From contig NZ_HE997626.1 in the NCBI RefSeq assembly GCF_000312385.1, forward strand, positions 62,001-126,000: DNA of 64,000 bases, written 5' to 3'. This DNA comes from Tsukamurella sp. 1534 (GTDB lineage: Bacteria; Actinomycetota; Actinomycetes; Mycobacteriales; Mycobacteriaceae). The notes below the pieces were generated by a model. That model ran no database searches, was not told the DNA's origin, and saw only the letters and a list, made by a program, of their open reading frames with translations. Made by a program: the position numbers and the translations under genes. Shown here piece after piece: positions 27,484 through 36,264 of the stretch (the first letter of the stretch is position 1; each line of letters begins with the position of its first letter).

Positions 27484-28701
27484 TCAGCCGATACGCACAC
27501 CCTTGCCGACGGTGACCACGCCACCCGACGAGACGGTGAACCGCTCGCGCTCCCGCTCCAGACTGACGCCCAGGATCTCGCCGCGGCCGACGACGACGTT
27601 CTTGTCCAGGATCGCCTTGCGCACCACGGCCCCCGGTTCCACCCGGACGCCCGGCATGAGGACGGACCCCTCGACGGTGGCACCGTCGCCGATGGTGACG
27701 TTGGCGCCGATCACCGAGTTCCGCACCGTCGCACCGGAGATGATGCTGCCGGCCCCGACCATGGACTCCTGGGCGAGGCCGCCCCGGGCGAACTTGGCGG
27801 GCGGCAGGTTGTCGTTCTCGCAGCGGATCGGCCACTGCCGGTTGTAGAGGTTGAAGATCGGGTAGACGGAGACCAGATCCATGTGCGCGTCGTAGAAGGC
27901 GTCGATCGTTCCCACGTCGCGCCAGTAGCCGGCGTCGCGCTCCGTGGCGCCCGGCACCTGGTTGTCGCTGAAGTCGTACACGGCGGCCTCGCCCCGCGCC
28001 ACGAACGCGGGAATGATGTCGCCGCCCATGTCGTGATCGGAGTCGGTGTCCTCGGCGTCGGCCACGATCGCCTCGACGAGCGCCTTCGTGCTGAACACGT
28101 AGTTACCCATGGACGCGAACGTCACGTCCGGATCGTCGGGGGTACCCGGCGGGTCCGCGGGCTTCTCCAGGAACTGCGTGATCATCCCCGATTCGTCTGC
28201 CTCGATGCAGCCGAACGCCTTGGCCTCGGCGCGCGGCACGCGGATGCCGGCCACGGTGACTCCCGCGCCGGATTCGATGTGCGCCTGCACCATCTGCGAC
28301 GGGTCCATCCGGTACACGTGATCAGCGCCGAACACCACGATGTAGTCGGGCTCGTCGTCGTGGATGAGGTTCATGGACTGGAAGATCGCGTCCGCGCTGC
28401 CCGTGTACCAGCGCTTGCCCACGCGCTGCTGCGCCGGGACGGGCGTGATGTACTCGCCGCGGAATCCGAACATCCGCCAGGTCTGGCTGATGTGCCGGTC
28501 CAGCGAGTGCGACTTGTACTGGGTGAGCACACACAATCGCTGGTACCCGGCGTTGACCAGATTCGACAGAACGAAATCGATCAATCGGTACGAGCCGCCG
28601 AACGGGACGGCGGGTTTCGCCCGGTCCGCGGTCAGCGGATAGAGGCGCTTGCCCTCGCCGCCGGCGAGGACGATTCCCAATACACGCGGCTGTCTGCTCA
28701 C
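27484..28701 (-). CDS. glgC: Glucose-1-phosphate adenylyltransferase
   Basis: 405 aa, as in mycobacteria. It makes ADP-glucose from ATP and glucose-1-phosphate, the donor for GlgM and glycogen. The N-terminus has [26 protein letters not shown] (about 10-35), then [14 protein letters not shown] and VASMGNYVF-type blocks. The C-terminal left-handed beta-helix carries hexapeptide repeats ([21 protein letters not shown]). The GTG at 28701 is chosen because the conserved start [14 protein letters not shown] follows it; the open frame upstream is not coding. It is divergent from glgM, with 178 bp between. Confidence 0.96.
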   Translation of the reverse strand: MSRQPRVLGIVLAGGEGKRLYPLTADRAKPAVPFGGSYRLIDFVLSNLVNAGYQRLCVLTQYKSHSLDRHISQTWRMFGFRGEYITPVPAQQRVGKRWYTGSADAIFQSMNLIHDDEPDYIVVFGADHVYRMDPSQMVQAHIESGAGVTVAGIRVPRAEAKAFGCIEADESGMITQFLEKPADPPGTPDDPDVTFASMGNYVFSTKALVEAIVADAEDTDSDHDMGGDIIPAFVARGEAAVYDFSDNQVPGATERDAGYWRDVGTIDAFYDAHMDLVSVYPIFNLYNRQWPIRCENDNLPPAKFARGGLAQESMVGAGSIISGATVRNSVIGANVTIGDGATVEGSVLMPGVRVEPGAVVRKAILDKNVVVGRGEILGVSLERERERFTVSSGGVVTVGKGVRIG

Positions 28702-28879
28702 GGCGTCAACGCTATCCCCAAACGGGCACACCGTGCAGGGTTCCGCGACCTTCGATCCCCGGTGTGAACAACGCGCGCCCAATCGCAGGGAACCGTGCAC
28801 CGAACCACAGGCGAACGGGCACCGTCTCCGTCGCCGGATTCGGGTGCGCGCGACGGGCGCACGCTCTACGGTTGGCGGC

Positions 28880-30061
28880 ATGCGCGTCGCCATGATGACC
28901 AGGGAGTACCCGCCGGAGGTGTACGGCGGGGCGGGTGTCCACGTCACCGAACTCGTGCGTCGCCTCCGCGACCTGTGCACGGTGGACGTCCACTGCATGG
29001 GCGCACCCCGCCCGGACATGGACGACGTCACCGTCTCGGGTCCCGATCCCGAGCTCGCGGGCGCGAACACCGCGCTCGAGATGTTCTCCACGGACCTTCG
29101 CATGGCGAACCTCGCCGCCGGGGCCGACGTGGTGCACAGCCACACCTGGTACACCGGGCTGGCCGGGCACGTGGCGGGGCAGCTGTACGGCGTCCCGCAC
29201 ATCCTCACCGCGCACTCGCTGGAACCGCGCCGGCCCTGGAAGGCCGAGCAGCTCGGCGGCGGCTACCGGCTCTCGAGCTGGGCCGAGCGCAACGCCGTCG
29301 AGTACGCCGACGCGGTGATCGCCGTCAGCAGGGGCATGGCCGACGACGTGCTCGACGCCTACCCCCGGCTCGACGCCGCACGGGTGCACGTGGTGCGCAA
29401 CGGGATCGACACCGAGGTGTGGCATCCGGTGGAACCGTTCGGGGAGGATTCCCCGCTGGCCGAGCGCGGCATCGATCCGAACCGCCCCATCGTCGCGTTC
29501 GTCGGCCGGATCACCCGGCAGAAGGGCGTCAAGCACCTCGTGGCCGCGGCGCACCGGTTCGATCCGGACGTGCAGCTGGTGTTGTGCGCGGGCGCCCCGG
29601 ACACGCCGGAGATCGCCGCGGAGACCGCGGACGCGGTGGCCGTGCTGGCGGAGACCCGCGACGGTGTGCACTGGATCCAGGACATGCTTCCCACACCGAA
29701 GATCCGCGAGATCCTCTCGGCTGCAACGGTGTTCGTCTGCCCGTCGGTCTACGAACCGCTGGGCATCGTGAACCTCGAGGCGATGGCGTGCGGAACCGCG
29801 GTGGTCGCATCGGATGTCGGAGGCATCCCCGAGGTGGTCGACGACGGCGTCACCGGAACCCTGGTCCACTACGACGAGGCGGACACCGCCGCGTTCGAGA
29901 CGGCGCTCGCGGAGGGCGTCAACGCCCTGTGCGCGGACCCGGCTCGAGCGGCGACGTTCGGCACCGCGGGCCGCGAGCGGGCCATCGCCGAGTTCAGCTG
30001 GGAGACGATCGCCGGCCAGACCCTCGACGTGTACCGGCACACGCTGGCGGAGCGGGCCTAG
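28880..30061 (+). CDS. glgM: ADP-glucose glycosyltransferase (alpha-maltose-1-phosphate synthase)
   Basis: 393 aa, GT4 family. In mycobacteria this gene (Rv1212c, long named glgA) joins ADP-glucose and glucose-1-phosphate into alpha-maltose-1-phosphate for the GlgE glucan pathway. Visible motifs are [22 protein letters not shown] (about 8-29), [37 protein letters not shown], and the catalytic [34 protein letters not shown] (about 293-326). The ATG at 28880 is preceded by GGTTGGCGGC. It is opposite glgC, so substrate producer and consumer share a promoter region. Confidence 0.93.
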   Translation: MRVAMMTREYPPEVYGGAGVHVTELVRRLRDLCTVDVHCMGAPRPDMDDVTVSGPDPELAGANTALEMFSTDLRMANLAAGADVVHSHTWYTGLAGHVAGQLYGVPHILTAHSLEPRRPWKAEQLGGGYRLSSWAERNAVEYADAVIAVSRGMADDVLDAYPRLDAARVHVVRNGIDTEVWHPVEPFGEDSPLAERGIDPNRPIVAFVGRITRQKGVKHLVAAAHRFDPDVQLVLCAGAPDTPEIAAETADAVAVLAETRDGVHWIQDMLPTPKIREILSAATVFVCPSVYEPLGIVNLEAMACGTAVVASDVGGIPEVVDDGVTGTLVHYDEADTAAFETALAEGVNALCADPARAATFGTAGRERAIAEFSWETIAGQTLDVYRHTLAERA

Positions 30062-30948
30062 CCGACGCCGGAACCGACGCCGGCTCCGGCTCCCGCCCGC
30101 AATCGGTACACGCTGACGGTCCCGGACGCCGTCACCGCCGCGGTCCCGTCCCGGGCCAGTTCGGCGAGGGCGGCCGCGCGGGAATCGGGCGAGCCGTGGT
30201 GCGCGCTCGGCCCCATCGCGACGAGGTCAGCCGCGGCCTCCGCGGTCAGGTCCATGATCCATTCGTGCCCGTCGCGGGCGATCAGCTCGAAGTCGTGCAG
30301 CGCACCGTCGAGCCTGGCCACCTTGCCGTCCTCGACCGAGATCATCCCGAGCGGCCCCACGAGTTCCTCGAGGTGCCGCCCGGTGGGGGTGAGCACCACC
30401 AGGAGCCCTCCGGGGGCGAGTATCCGGGCGAACTCACGGGCGTTGCGCGGGGCGAACACCGACAGCACCGCCCCGACGGCGCCGTCGCCCACCGGCAGCC
30501 GCTCCCAGCCGTTCGCCACGATCGAGCCGATCGACGGCCCCCTCCGGGCCGTGCGCCGCGCGCCGGGTTTCGACAGGTCGAGCCCGATGCCGGTGCCGCC
30601 CCGCGCGGCGACGGCGCGGGCGAGGTACTCCCCCTCGCCGGCTCCGCAGTCCAGGACGGGCCCGGACGCGGCGGGCGACTGCGCGGCGGCGCCGGCGACC
30701 GCGGCGTGGAACCGCTCGTAGTGGCCGGTCGCGAAGAACCGTTCGCGTGCGGCGATCATGTCCGCGTCGTCCGCGGTCAGGCCGCCCGCGTTACCCGCGA
30801 GCAGCGTGACGTAGCCCTGGCGCGCCACGTCGAAGACGTGCCCCCGTGCGCACAGCAGGGTGCCGCCGTCAGGATCGAACGGGGTGCCGCAGTGCGGGCA
30901 CGCGAGCGCGGGCAGGACTGCGGCGAGGCCGGGCGGTACGTCCACCAT
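30058..30948 (-). CDS. RlmA-type rRNA guanine-N1 methyltransferase-like protein
   Basis: 296 aa. An N-terminal zinc ribbon (CPHCGTPF about 17-24, then LLCARGHVFDVARQGYV about 31-47) is followed by a SAM domain with VLDCGAGEGEYLARAVAARG (about 99-118). This arrangement is typical of RlmA/TlrB enzymes that methylate G745 or G748 of 23S rRNA and can confer macrolide tolerance. The last 13 residues are Gly/Ala/Val repeats. The stop overlaps the glgM stop by 4 nt. The macrolide-esterase-like gene sits 0.7 kb upstream. Activity on rRNA is inferred from family only. Confidence 0.82.
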   Translation of the reverse strand: MVDVPPGLAAVLPALACPHCGTPFDPDGGTLLCARGHVFDVARQGYVTLLAGNAGGLTADDADMIAARERFFATGHYERFHAAVAGAAAQSPAASGPVLDCGAGEGEYLARAVAARGGTGIGLDLSKPGARRTARRGPSIGSIVANGWERLPVGDGAVGAVLSVFAPRNAREFARILAPGGLLVVLTPTGRHLEELVGPLGMISVEDGKVARLDGALHDFELIARDGHEWIMDLTAEAAADLVAMGPSAHHGSPDSRAAALAELARDGTAAVTASGTVSVYRLRAGAGAGVGSGVG

Positions 30949-30964
30949 GGTGACTCCCGAGACG

Positions 30965-31001
30965 AGCAGATCCCGCGCGGGAAGCCCGCGCGGGATCTGC
31001 T
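30965..31001 (-). terminator. 17-bp perfect stem downstream of the DUF3117 gene
   Basis: AGCAGATCCCGCGCGGG (30965-30981) pairs with CCCGCGCGGGATCTGCT (30985-31001) across a 3-nt loop. On the minus strand it begins 31 nt after the DUF3117 stop and ends 16 nt before the methyltransferase ATG. It is one of the longest perfect stems noted here. It may end the DUF3117 transcript or control expression of the methyltransferase. Confidence 0.7.
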
Positions 31002-31031
31002 GATGGAACTTCTGTGACGGATGGCCCGACC

Positions 31032-31199
31032 TCAGGAGGTGACGCCGCGCAGCTCCTCGCCGAGTGCGGCCGCCTCATCGGCGGTGAGCTCCACGACGAG
31101 GCGTCCACCACCCTCGAGTGGAACGCGCATCACGATGCCGCGTCCCTCCTTGGTCGCCTCCAAGGGGCCGTCCCCCGTACGTGGCTTCATCGCCGCCAT
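31032..31199 (-). CDS. DUF3117 small protein (Rv1211 type)
   Basis: 55 aa, too short for many gene finders. Translation begins MAAMKPRTGDGPLEATKEGR and ends ELTADEAAALGEELRGVTS. It matches the highly conserved actinobacterial DUF3117 family, whose members are 55-60 aa and of unknown function. The ATG at 31199 has GAAGGGAG upstream. A perfect 17-bp hairpin follows the stop. In M. tuberculosis it also lies beside glgM, and the neighbouring DivIVA-domain gene is shared as well. The protein is unusually well conserved for its size, suggesting a core role. Confidence 0.9.
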   Translation of the reverse strand: MAAMKPRTGDGPLEATKEGRGIVMRVPLEGGGRLVVELTADEAAALGEELRGVTS

Positions 31200-31309
31200 C
31201 CGTTGCTCCCTTCAGATCCCTTCACCCGACCGGGCGAGGCCCGGACGAGTCCGCAGTACATTCTAGCCTGTGCGCTGCGAGGATCGTTCACGCAGCGGTC
31301 GACCGGTCT

Positions 31310-31630
31310 CTATTCGTCCCCGTCGGCGGTATCGGCCGACGCGGCGGCGGCGTCCCGCTCGACGGCCAGTTCCGTGCGCAGCGCATCGATCTCGCGTGCG
31401 AGCCGTTCGAGCGCCCAGTCCACCTCGGCGGGCTTGTACCCGCGGACGACCTGTTGGAATCGCAGTGCGCGGACGTCCACTCCGGTCACGTCCTCGGCGG
31501 GGAGCACGGTGGGCGTGGCCCCCGTCTCCAACGGTGGGGTCTCGTCCCCGCGCCCGAACACGAGCGCGGCCACGCCGTACAGCACCGCGGCGACGGCGAG
31601 CAGTCCCAGGACGTACAGCACGATCACCAT
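31310..31630 (-). CDS. Membrane-anchored DivIVA-domain protein
   Basis: 106 aa from the ATG at 31630. One N-terminal membrane helix (VIVLYVLGLLAVAAVLYGVAALVF) is followed by a linker and a short DivIVA-like helix: VDVRALRFQQVVRGYKPAEVDWALERLAREIDALRTEL (about 49-86), with the Gly-Tyr pair typical of the DivIVA membrane-binding loop. The C-terminus is acidic. It is probably the counterpart of Rv1209. In M. tuberculosis this gene adjoins gpgS; here about 3 kb of accessory genes separates them. Its function is unknown but is likely membrane-associated. Confidence 0.8.
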   Translation of the reverse strand: MVIVLYVLGLLAVAAVLYGVAALVFGRGDETPPLETGATPTVLPAEDVTGVDVRALRFQQVVRGYKPAEVDWALERLAREIDALRTELAVERDAAAASADTADGDE

Positions 31631-31637
31631 GGGGCCA

Positions 31638-32819
31638 TCATGCCCGAACCTCCTTGAGGAACAGCACACCGTCGGCCTCGGCGAGGTGCTCGGCCTCGAG
31701 CGGGAAGTACGCGCCGTGCGCGTCCCGGTCCGGCCGGGTCGCGGTCCCGCGCAGGCGGAGCGCCAGGTCGGAGCCCCGGTGGAGGAACGCGTTCGGCCCC
31801 TGCGCCCGGTAGAGCTCGCCTTCGACGGTGCCGGGCGCCGGCACGCCGAGTCCGTGGGCGGGCGCGGCGCCGACGTCCATGGCGACGAACCGGTACCCGC
31901 CGCCGAGCAGGGCCTCGGCGACCGCGCCGCCGCCGTACCACCACAGCTGATGCGGGCCCATCCGCATCCCACTCAACTCGCGCTGCAGGTGCCGGTTGTG
32001 GGCGAGGACGACGGTGCCGCCGCGCGGCGCCTCGCGCTCCTCGATCGCCACGAGGTTGTCCGCCATCATCGCGTCCCGCTGCGCGATCAGGCGGCTGAGC
32101 CGCTCGGGACCGTCCGTCGCCATCATCGCGTGGTACCGCAGCAGCCCCACCGCGGTGCGCGCGTCCGCCAGGACGTGGAACCAGGCGTCCGGCGACGGTG
32201 CCAGGCGCGGTGCGGAGGCGTCCAGGACGGCGCACAGGTCGTCGGCGATGAGGCGCAGCCGGTCCGCCTCGGCGGTGCGCCCGACGGAGCGTTCGGCCTC
32301 GTACATCGCCCGCTCCTCGGTCCACCGCTCGTCCGGGCCGGCCAGCCGCTCGATCTCCTCCGCGCTGCTCGGCACCCGGTCGTCGATCCCGGCGAGCGCG
32401 GCGTGCAGCCGCAGCAGGTACGCCCGCGGGCCGGGCGCCGCGGCCATCTCCATCGGCCCGTCGAACCCGTAGAACCGCACGGGAACCTCCAGGGTGCGGT
32501 TCACCTCCCGCAGCCACCTGAGCAACTCCCGCGTGGCCTCGCGGGTGTGCACGAACACGTGGCTGAAGCCCTCGGCGAGGGCGCGTTCGAGGTCCACGTC
32601 GCCGCCCCGGATGTACTCGTCGACGAGCGGGGCCGCGTGGAAGTCCGACTCGACGGCGATCGAGCGGTAGCCGGCGCGGAGCACCAGATCCTCGATCACC
32701 GCGTTGCGGGCGCGCAGGACGTCCTCCGAGCCGTGCATGGGCTCGCCGAGGGCGAGAAGGCGGGTCGGGGTGGGCAGGTCGTCGAGGAAGGCGGGCAGGT
32801 CGATTGCGTTCTCCGTCAT
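31638..32819 (-). CDS. Erythromycin-esterase-family protein
   Basis: 393 aa from the ATG at 32819. The family includes EreA/EreB macrolactone hydrolases and many uncharacterised members. Typical motifs are LLALGEPMHGSEDVLRARN (about 21-39, with Glu26 and His29), AVESDFHAAPLVDEYI (about 55-70) and VVLAHNRHLQRE. The start is not certain: GAAGGA abuts the ATG, so the message may be leaderless, and a second ATG at 32879 would add 20 residues through the palindromic region. Macrolide hydrolysis is not proven. The divergent TioE-type regulator suggests drug- or metabolite-induced expression. Confidence 0.8.
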   Translation of the reverse strand: MTENAIDLPAFLDDLPTPTRLLALGEPMHGSEDVLRARNAVIEDLVLRAGYRSIAVESDFHAAPLVDEYIRGGDVDLERALAEGFSHVFVHTREATRELLRWLREVNRTLEVPVRFYGFDGPMEMAAAPGPRAYLLRLHAALAGIDDRVPSSAEEIERLAGPDERWTEERAMYEAERSVGRTAEADRLRLIADDLCAVLDASAPRLAPSPDAWFHVLADARTAVGLLRYHAMMATDGPERLSRLIAQRDAMMADNLVAIEEREAPRGGTVVLAHNRHLQRELSGMRMGPHQLWWYGGGAVAEALLGGGYRFVAMDVGAAPAHGLGVPAPGTVEGELYRAQGPNAFLHRGSDLALRLRGTATRPDRDAHGAYFPLEAEHLAEADGVLFLKEVRA

Positions 32820-32822
32820 TCC

Positions 32823-32852
32823 TTCAACGGTATCGTTGAAGAATCGGTTGAA
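32823..32852. promoter_or_regulatory. Operator-like repeats between the esterase and TioE-type genes
   Basis: TTCAACG-GTAT-CGTTGAA (32823-32840) is a perfect 7-bp inverted repeat, and a third half-site CGGTTGAA (32845-32852) follows directly. The cluster fills most of the 58-bp space between the two divergent starts. MerR-family regulators bind such dyads within the promoter spacer. Confidence 0.65.
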
Positions 32853-32877
32853 ACTTTGATCGGAAACACCTGGATCC

Positions 32878-33585
32878 ATGGCTGAAAACCCTCGAACCGT
32901 TCTGCGGCCCGTCGACCTGGCGCGGCCGCACGGCCTCTCGACGCAGGCGATCCGGAACTACGAGGACCAGGGCATCCTGCCCGCGGCGGCGCGCACCCCG
33001 TCGGGCTATCGCGCGTACGGGCCGCAGCACGCGCGGGCACTGGCCGCCTTCCTCGCGCTGGTGCCCGGGTGCGGTCACGCACGCGCGGGCGCCGTCCTCC
33101 GCACCCTGCACCGCGGCGACGCCGACGGGGCGTTCGCGCTCCTGGACGAGGCGCACGAGGAGCTGGCGGGCGACCGGGCGACGCTGCGCCGGGTCCGTTC
33201 GGCGCTCGCCGGGCTCGCGGCGCCCGACGGTGCCGGCGCCGGACCCGAGCTCTTCGTCGGCGACGTCGCCCGGCTGATCGGGGTGGTGCCCGCGACGCTG
33301 CGGGCGTGGGAGCGCGAGGGGATCGTGGCGCCGCGGCGCGACCGCGCGACGGGGTACCGCGTGTTCTCGCAGTCCGACCTGCGCGATGCGCGGATGGCGC
33401 AGCAGCTGCGGCGCGGCGGATTCGGGCTCGGACACATCGCGACGCTCACCCGGCGAGTGCGGGAGGCGGGCGGCGTGGAGCCGCTGCGGGAGACTCTCGA
33501 CGCGTGGCAGGGTGCCCTCACCGCGCGCGGCCGGGCGCTGGTGGCGGGGGCCGCGGCGTTGGACGCGTTCCTACGCGCCGCCTGA
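32878..33585 (+). CDS. TioE-type regulator with two MerR DNA-binding domains
   Basis: 235 aa. Two MerR-like winged-helix domains stand in tandem: LRPVDLARPHGLSTQAIRNYEDQGILPAAARTPSGYRAYG (about 9-48) and LFVGDVARLIGVVPATLRAWEREGIVAPRRDRATGYRVFSQSDL (about 123-166). This duplicated layout defines the TioE family. The ATG at 32878 overlaps, on the opposite strand, a potential esterase start in a CATG. The last 50 residues form a helical region without ligand motifs. It probably controls the divergent erythromycin-esterase-like gene and itself. Confidence 0.85.
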   Translation: MAENPRTVLRPVDLARPHGLSTQAIRNYEDQGILPAAARTPSGYRAYGPQHARALAAFLALVPGCGHARAGAVLRTLHRGDADGAFALLDEAHEELAGDRATLRRVRSALAGLAAPDGAGAGPELFVGDVARLIGVVPATLRAWEREGIVAPRRDRATGYRVFSQSDLRDARMAQQLRRGGFGLGHIATLTRRVREAGGVEPLRETLDAWQGALTARGRALVAGAAALDAFLRAA

Positions 33586-33595
33586 GCTCCCGCGG

Positions 33596-33919
33596 TCAGG
33601 CGCCCCCGGCGATCGCGCGCAGGGCCGCGAGGTGTTCCTCGAAGGCCCTGCGCCCCCGGGCGGTGAGCGAGAGCCAGGTGCGCGGGCGCTTCCCCACGTA
33701 CCCCTTCTTGACCTTGACGTAACCCGCGGCCTCCAACTGCGCCGCCTGTTTCGAGAGCACCGAATCGGAGACTTCCACGGTGTCGCGGACGGCCGCGAAC
33801 TCGGCGTTCTCCACCTTCGCCAGGGCCGCCACGATGGAGAACCGGACGGGGGCGTGGATCACCTCGTCGAGCCTGTGCCGGGCGTGGGTTCCGCCCTGCG
33901 CCCCGGGCGTTCCCGTCAT
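33596..33919 (-). CDS. Small winged-helix transcriptional regulator
   Basis: 107 aa from the ATG at 33919. The sequence HARHRLDEVIHAPVRFSIVAALAKVENAEFAAVRDTVEVSDSVLSKQAAQLEAAGYVKVKKGYVGKRPRTWLSLTARG is a complete winged-helix of the HTH_27 type: recognition helix SDSVLSKQAAQLE and wing VKKGYVGKRPRTW. This family is often encoded next to a small membrane protein whose gene it co-controls, as here; its ATGA overlaps the stop of the upstream membrane protein gene. The inducer is unknown. Confidence 0.85.
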   Translation of the reverse strand: MTGTPGAQGGTHARHRLDEVIHAPVRFSIVAALAKVENAEFAAVRDTVEVSDSVLSKQAAQLEAAGYVKVKKGYVGKRPRTWLSLTARGRRAFEEHLAALRAIAGGA

Positions 33920-34386
33920 CGCGCGTCGAGCTTCGAGATCGACCGCGCCGCCAGCAGGGCGGGCGTCACCGCCGCGACGGCGGCGAGGATCGTCCACGTC
34001 CAGCCGATGGCGGCGTCGCCGCGCACGGATTGGAGCGCCACGTAGGCCGCGTAGATCAGCATGGTCGCCGCGAGCCCCAGGTTGTACCGCAGCGTGAAGC
34101 CGCGCGGCGATGCGGAGGCGCGGCGCATGGTGATCACGGCGACCATGATGGCCACCAGGTACAGCGCCATCGCGACGACCATCCCGCCGGCACGGAACCA
34201 GGTGGGCGCCTCCGGGTTCCCGACGGTCAGCCGGAGCGCGGGGATCAGCAGGCCCACCGCGACGGCGATGCCGATCAGGCCGCGCTCGAGACGCTCGCGG
34301 TCCGACACGGTTGCGACGGTGAGGCCCTCGGCCTCCGCGAGTGTCCTGCGCGCCTCATCGGGCGTCGGATGCGCGTACTCGTTCAC
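33916..34386 (-). CDS. Four-helix membrane protein paired with the winged-helix regulator
   Basis: 156 aa. Four hydrophobic segments are visible (GLIGIAVAVGLLIPALRL, AGGMVVAMALYLVAIMVAVITM, LGLAATMLIYAAYVAL and WTILAAVAAVTPALLAA), with a charged N-terminus of about 35 residues that includes HPTPDEARRTLAEAE. No catalytic motif is seen and the family is not named. The overlap with the regulator gene shows the two are one operon, a pairing common in actinobacteria. A role in envelope sensing is only a guess. Confidence 0.8.
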   Translation of the reverse strand: MNEYAHPTPDEARRTLAEAEGLTVATVSDRERLERGLIGIAVAVGLLIPALRLTVGNPEAPTWFRAGGMVVAMALYLVAIMVAVITMRRASASPRGFTLRYNLGLAATMLIYAAYVALQSVRGDAAIGWTWTILAAVAAVTPALLAARSISKLDAR

Positions 34387-34452
34387 GGCGGGCCTCCTCG
34401 GTCGGGTCCCACCACCTTAGAAACTACTTTCCACTCCGTCAAGTACTTGCCG

Positions 34453-35388
34453 TTAGGGCGCGCGGAACGAGGCGACCGGTGGCCGGTCCTCCAGTTCCAC
34501 GTCGGTGGAGACGGCGGTGAACCGGTCGTCCGGCCCCGGCTCCACCAGGTACTGGGTGATGCCCACGCCCGAGTCCTCGATCCCGCACCGGCGCAGCGCC
34601 GTTCCCATGATCTGCCGGCTCATCACGCCCAGGTCCCGGAGGTCGCGGTTGCGATGCTTGCGCACCGAGAGGTTGACCTGCGCGATCCCGCCGAGGCCGT
34701 ACCGCGATTCCGCGTCGAGCAGTAGGCCGATCTCCACGCCGTAACCGGGTGCGAACGGCACGGACTCGAGGAACTCCCGGGTCCCGGCGTACTCGCCGCC
34801 CAGCGGCTGCACGATCGTCCGCAGCGACGGGCGCAGTGCCGCGAGCAGGGGGCGCGCGACGAGCTCGGTGACGCGGCCTCCCCCCGTCGGGTCCTCGCCC
34901 GCCTTGAACACGCGCAGCGGCCGCCGGTAGTAGGCCTTGACCAGGTGCACATCGGAGTGGAACAGCATGGGGCCCAGGAGCCGCGGCACGTACCGCGGGT
35001 CCGGCTCGATGAGATCGGAGTCCACGAAGGCGATGAGGTCCCCCGTCGACGCCGCGACCCCGCGCCACAGCGCCTCGCCCTTCCCGGGGGCCGGTGGCAC
35101 GCCCGGGATCGCCTCCTCGCGGCTGATCACGGCGGCGCCCGCGGCGCGCGCCCGCTCGGCGGTGGCGTCCGTGGAACCGGAGTCCAGCACGATCAACTCG
35201 TCGACGAGCGTCCCCACGAGGGGCTCGATCGTGGCGACCACGTCACCGACCGTCGCCTCCTCGTTGAGCGCCGGAAGCACCACGGAGACGGTGCGCCCCC
35301 GCTTGGCCGCGACGAGCTCGTCCAGGGACCACGACGGTTCCGCGAAGACGCGCTCGCTGGTCCGCGCGGGCTCGGAAGCCCCGCTCAC
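34453..35388 (-). CDS. gpgS: Glucosyl-3-phosphoglycerate synthase
   Basis: 311 aa, GT81 family. It transfers glucose from a nucleotide sugar to 3-phosphoglycerate, the first step of 6-O-methylglucose lipopolysaccharide synthesis. The N-terminal GT-A fold shows VSVVLPALNEEATVGDVV (about 34-51), VLDSGSTDAT and the metal-binding VDSDL at 122-126. VELVARPLLAALRPSLRTIVQPLGGEYA-type blocks and HRNRDLRDLGVMSRQI follow. The GTG at 35388 overlaps the folP2 stop in a GTGA, so gpgS is translated after folP2. This is about 12 residues shorter than the M. tuberculosis protein at the N-terminus. Confidence 0.94.
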   Translation of the reverse strand: MSGASEPARTSERVFAEPSWSLDELVAAKRGRTVSVVLPALNEEATVGDVVATIEPLVGTLVDELIVLDSGSTDATAERARAAGAAVISREEAIPGVPPAPGKGEALWRGVAASTGDLIAFVDSDLIEPDPRYVPRLLGPMLFHSDVHLVKAYYRRPLRVFKAGEDPTGGGRVTELVARPLLAALRPSLRTIVQPLGGEYAGTREFLESVPFAPGYGVEIGLLLDAESRYGLGGIAQVNLSVRKHRNRDLRDLGVMSRQIMGTALRRCGIEDSGVGITQYLVEPGPDDRFTAVSTDVELEDRPPVASFRAP

Positions 35389-36263
35389 GCCAGCCCTCGC
35401 ACCACGCGGGCGGGCGGGCGGTGGCCGTCGATGGAGGCCACCATCTCGACCACCCTGCGGGTGTCGGCCACCTGGTGCACCCGGAACATGCGGGCGCCCG
35501 CGTGGGCGGCGAGCGCCGTCGCGGCGAGCGTTCCGGCGACCCGCTCCTCGAGCCCGGCGTCGAGGGTCTCGCCGATGAAGTCCTTGTTGGACAGGGCCAT
35601 CAGGACCGGCCACCCGGTGTCCACCAGGGTTCCGAGGTGCCGCAGCAGCGCGAGTCCGTGGTGGGTGTTCTTCCCGAAGTCGTGCGTGGGGTCGATCACG
35701 ATGCCGTCCTCCCGCACCCCCGCGGCGTAGGCGGCCTCCGCGGCGGCGAGAAGCGTCTCGCGCACATCGGCCACCACGTCCGGGTAGCGCACGCGGAAGG
35801 GCCGCGAGCGCGGGACGGCTCCCCCGGTGTGCGAGCAGACGAGCCCGGCGCCGGTGGCCGCGGCCACGCGCGGCAGGTCCGGATCGGCACCCGCCCAGGT
35901 GTCGTTGATGAGATCCGCCCCCGCGTCCACCGCGGCCTCGGCGACGGCGGAGCGCCAGGTGTCGACGCTGATCAGCAGGTCCGGATGCCTGTCCCGGACC
36001 TGGGCGATGAACGGCACCGTGCGGGCGATCTCCTCGGTGGCACCCACGTGCTCGCCGGGGCCGGCCTTGACGCCGCCCACGTCCACCACGTCTGCACCTT
36101 CGGCGACGGCGGCGTCCACGCGCTCGAGCGCCGCGTCCACCGCGAAGTAACTACCGCGGTCGTAGAACGAATCCGGCGTGCGGTTGATGATGGCCATGAC
36201 GAGGGCCCGATCCGTGGGGACCGGGCGGCCGCACACCGTGTCTCGCACCCCGGGCGTCACCAT
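35385..36263 (-). CDS. folP2: Dihydropteroate-synthase paralog FolP2
   Basis: 292 aa from the ATG at 36263, 1 bp from the fadD6 stop. It is a pterin-binding TIM barrel: ALVMAIINRTPDSFYDRG (about 20-37), DVVDVGGVKAGPGEHVG, LISVDTWRSAVAEAAVDAGADLINDTWAGAD, GIVIDPTHDFGKNTHHGL, and MFRVHQVADTRRVVEM near the end. In the mycobacterial FolP2, which this resembles in position (Rv1207 beside gpgS and fadD6), the paralog does not act as true dihydropteroate synthase. The exact role is open, but a link with gpgS is suggested by constant neighbourhood. Confidence 0.9.
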   Translation of the reverse strand: MVTPGVRDTVCGRPVPTDRALVMAIINRTPDSFYDRGSYFAVDAALERVDAAVAEGADVVDVGGVKAGPGEHVGATEEIARTVPFIAQVRDRHPDLLISVDTWRSAVAEAAVDAGADLINDTWAGADPDLPRVAAATGAGLVCSHTGGAVPRSRPFRVRYPDVVADVRETLLAAAEAAYAAGVREDGIVIDPTHDFGKNTHHGLALLRHLGTLVDTGWPVLMALSNKDFIGETLDAGLEERVAGTLAATALAAHAGARMFRVHQVADTRRVVEMVASIDGHRPPARVVRGLA

Positions 36264-36264
36264 G

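Noticed and set aside
28702-29208. Extension of the glgC frame upstream to 574 codons
   Set aside because: The added part lies opposite glgM and has no adenylyltransferase features; the family start is at 28701.
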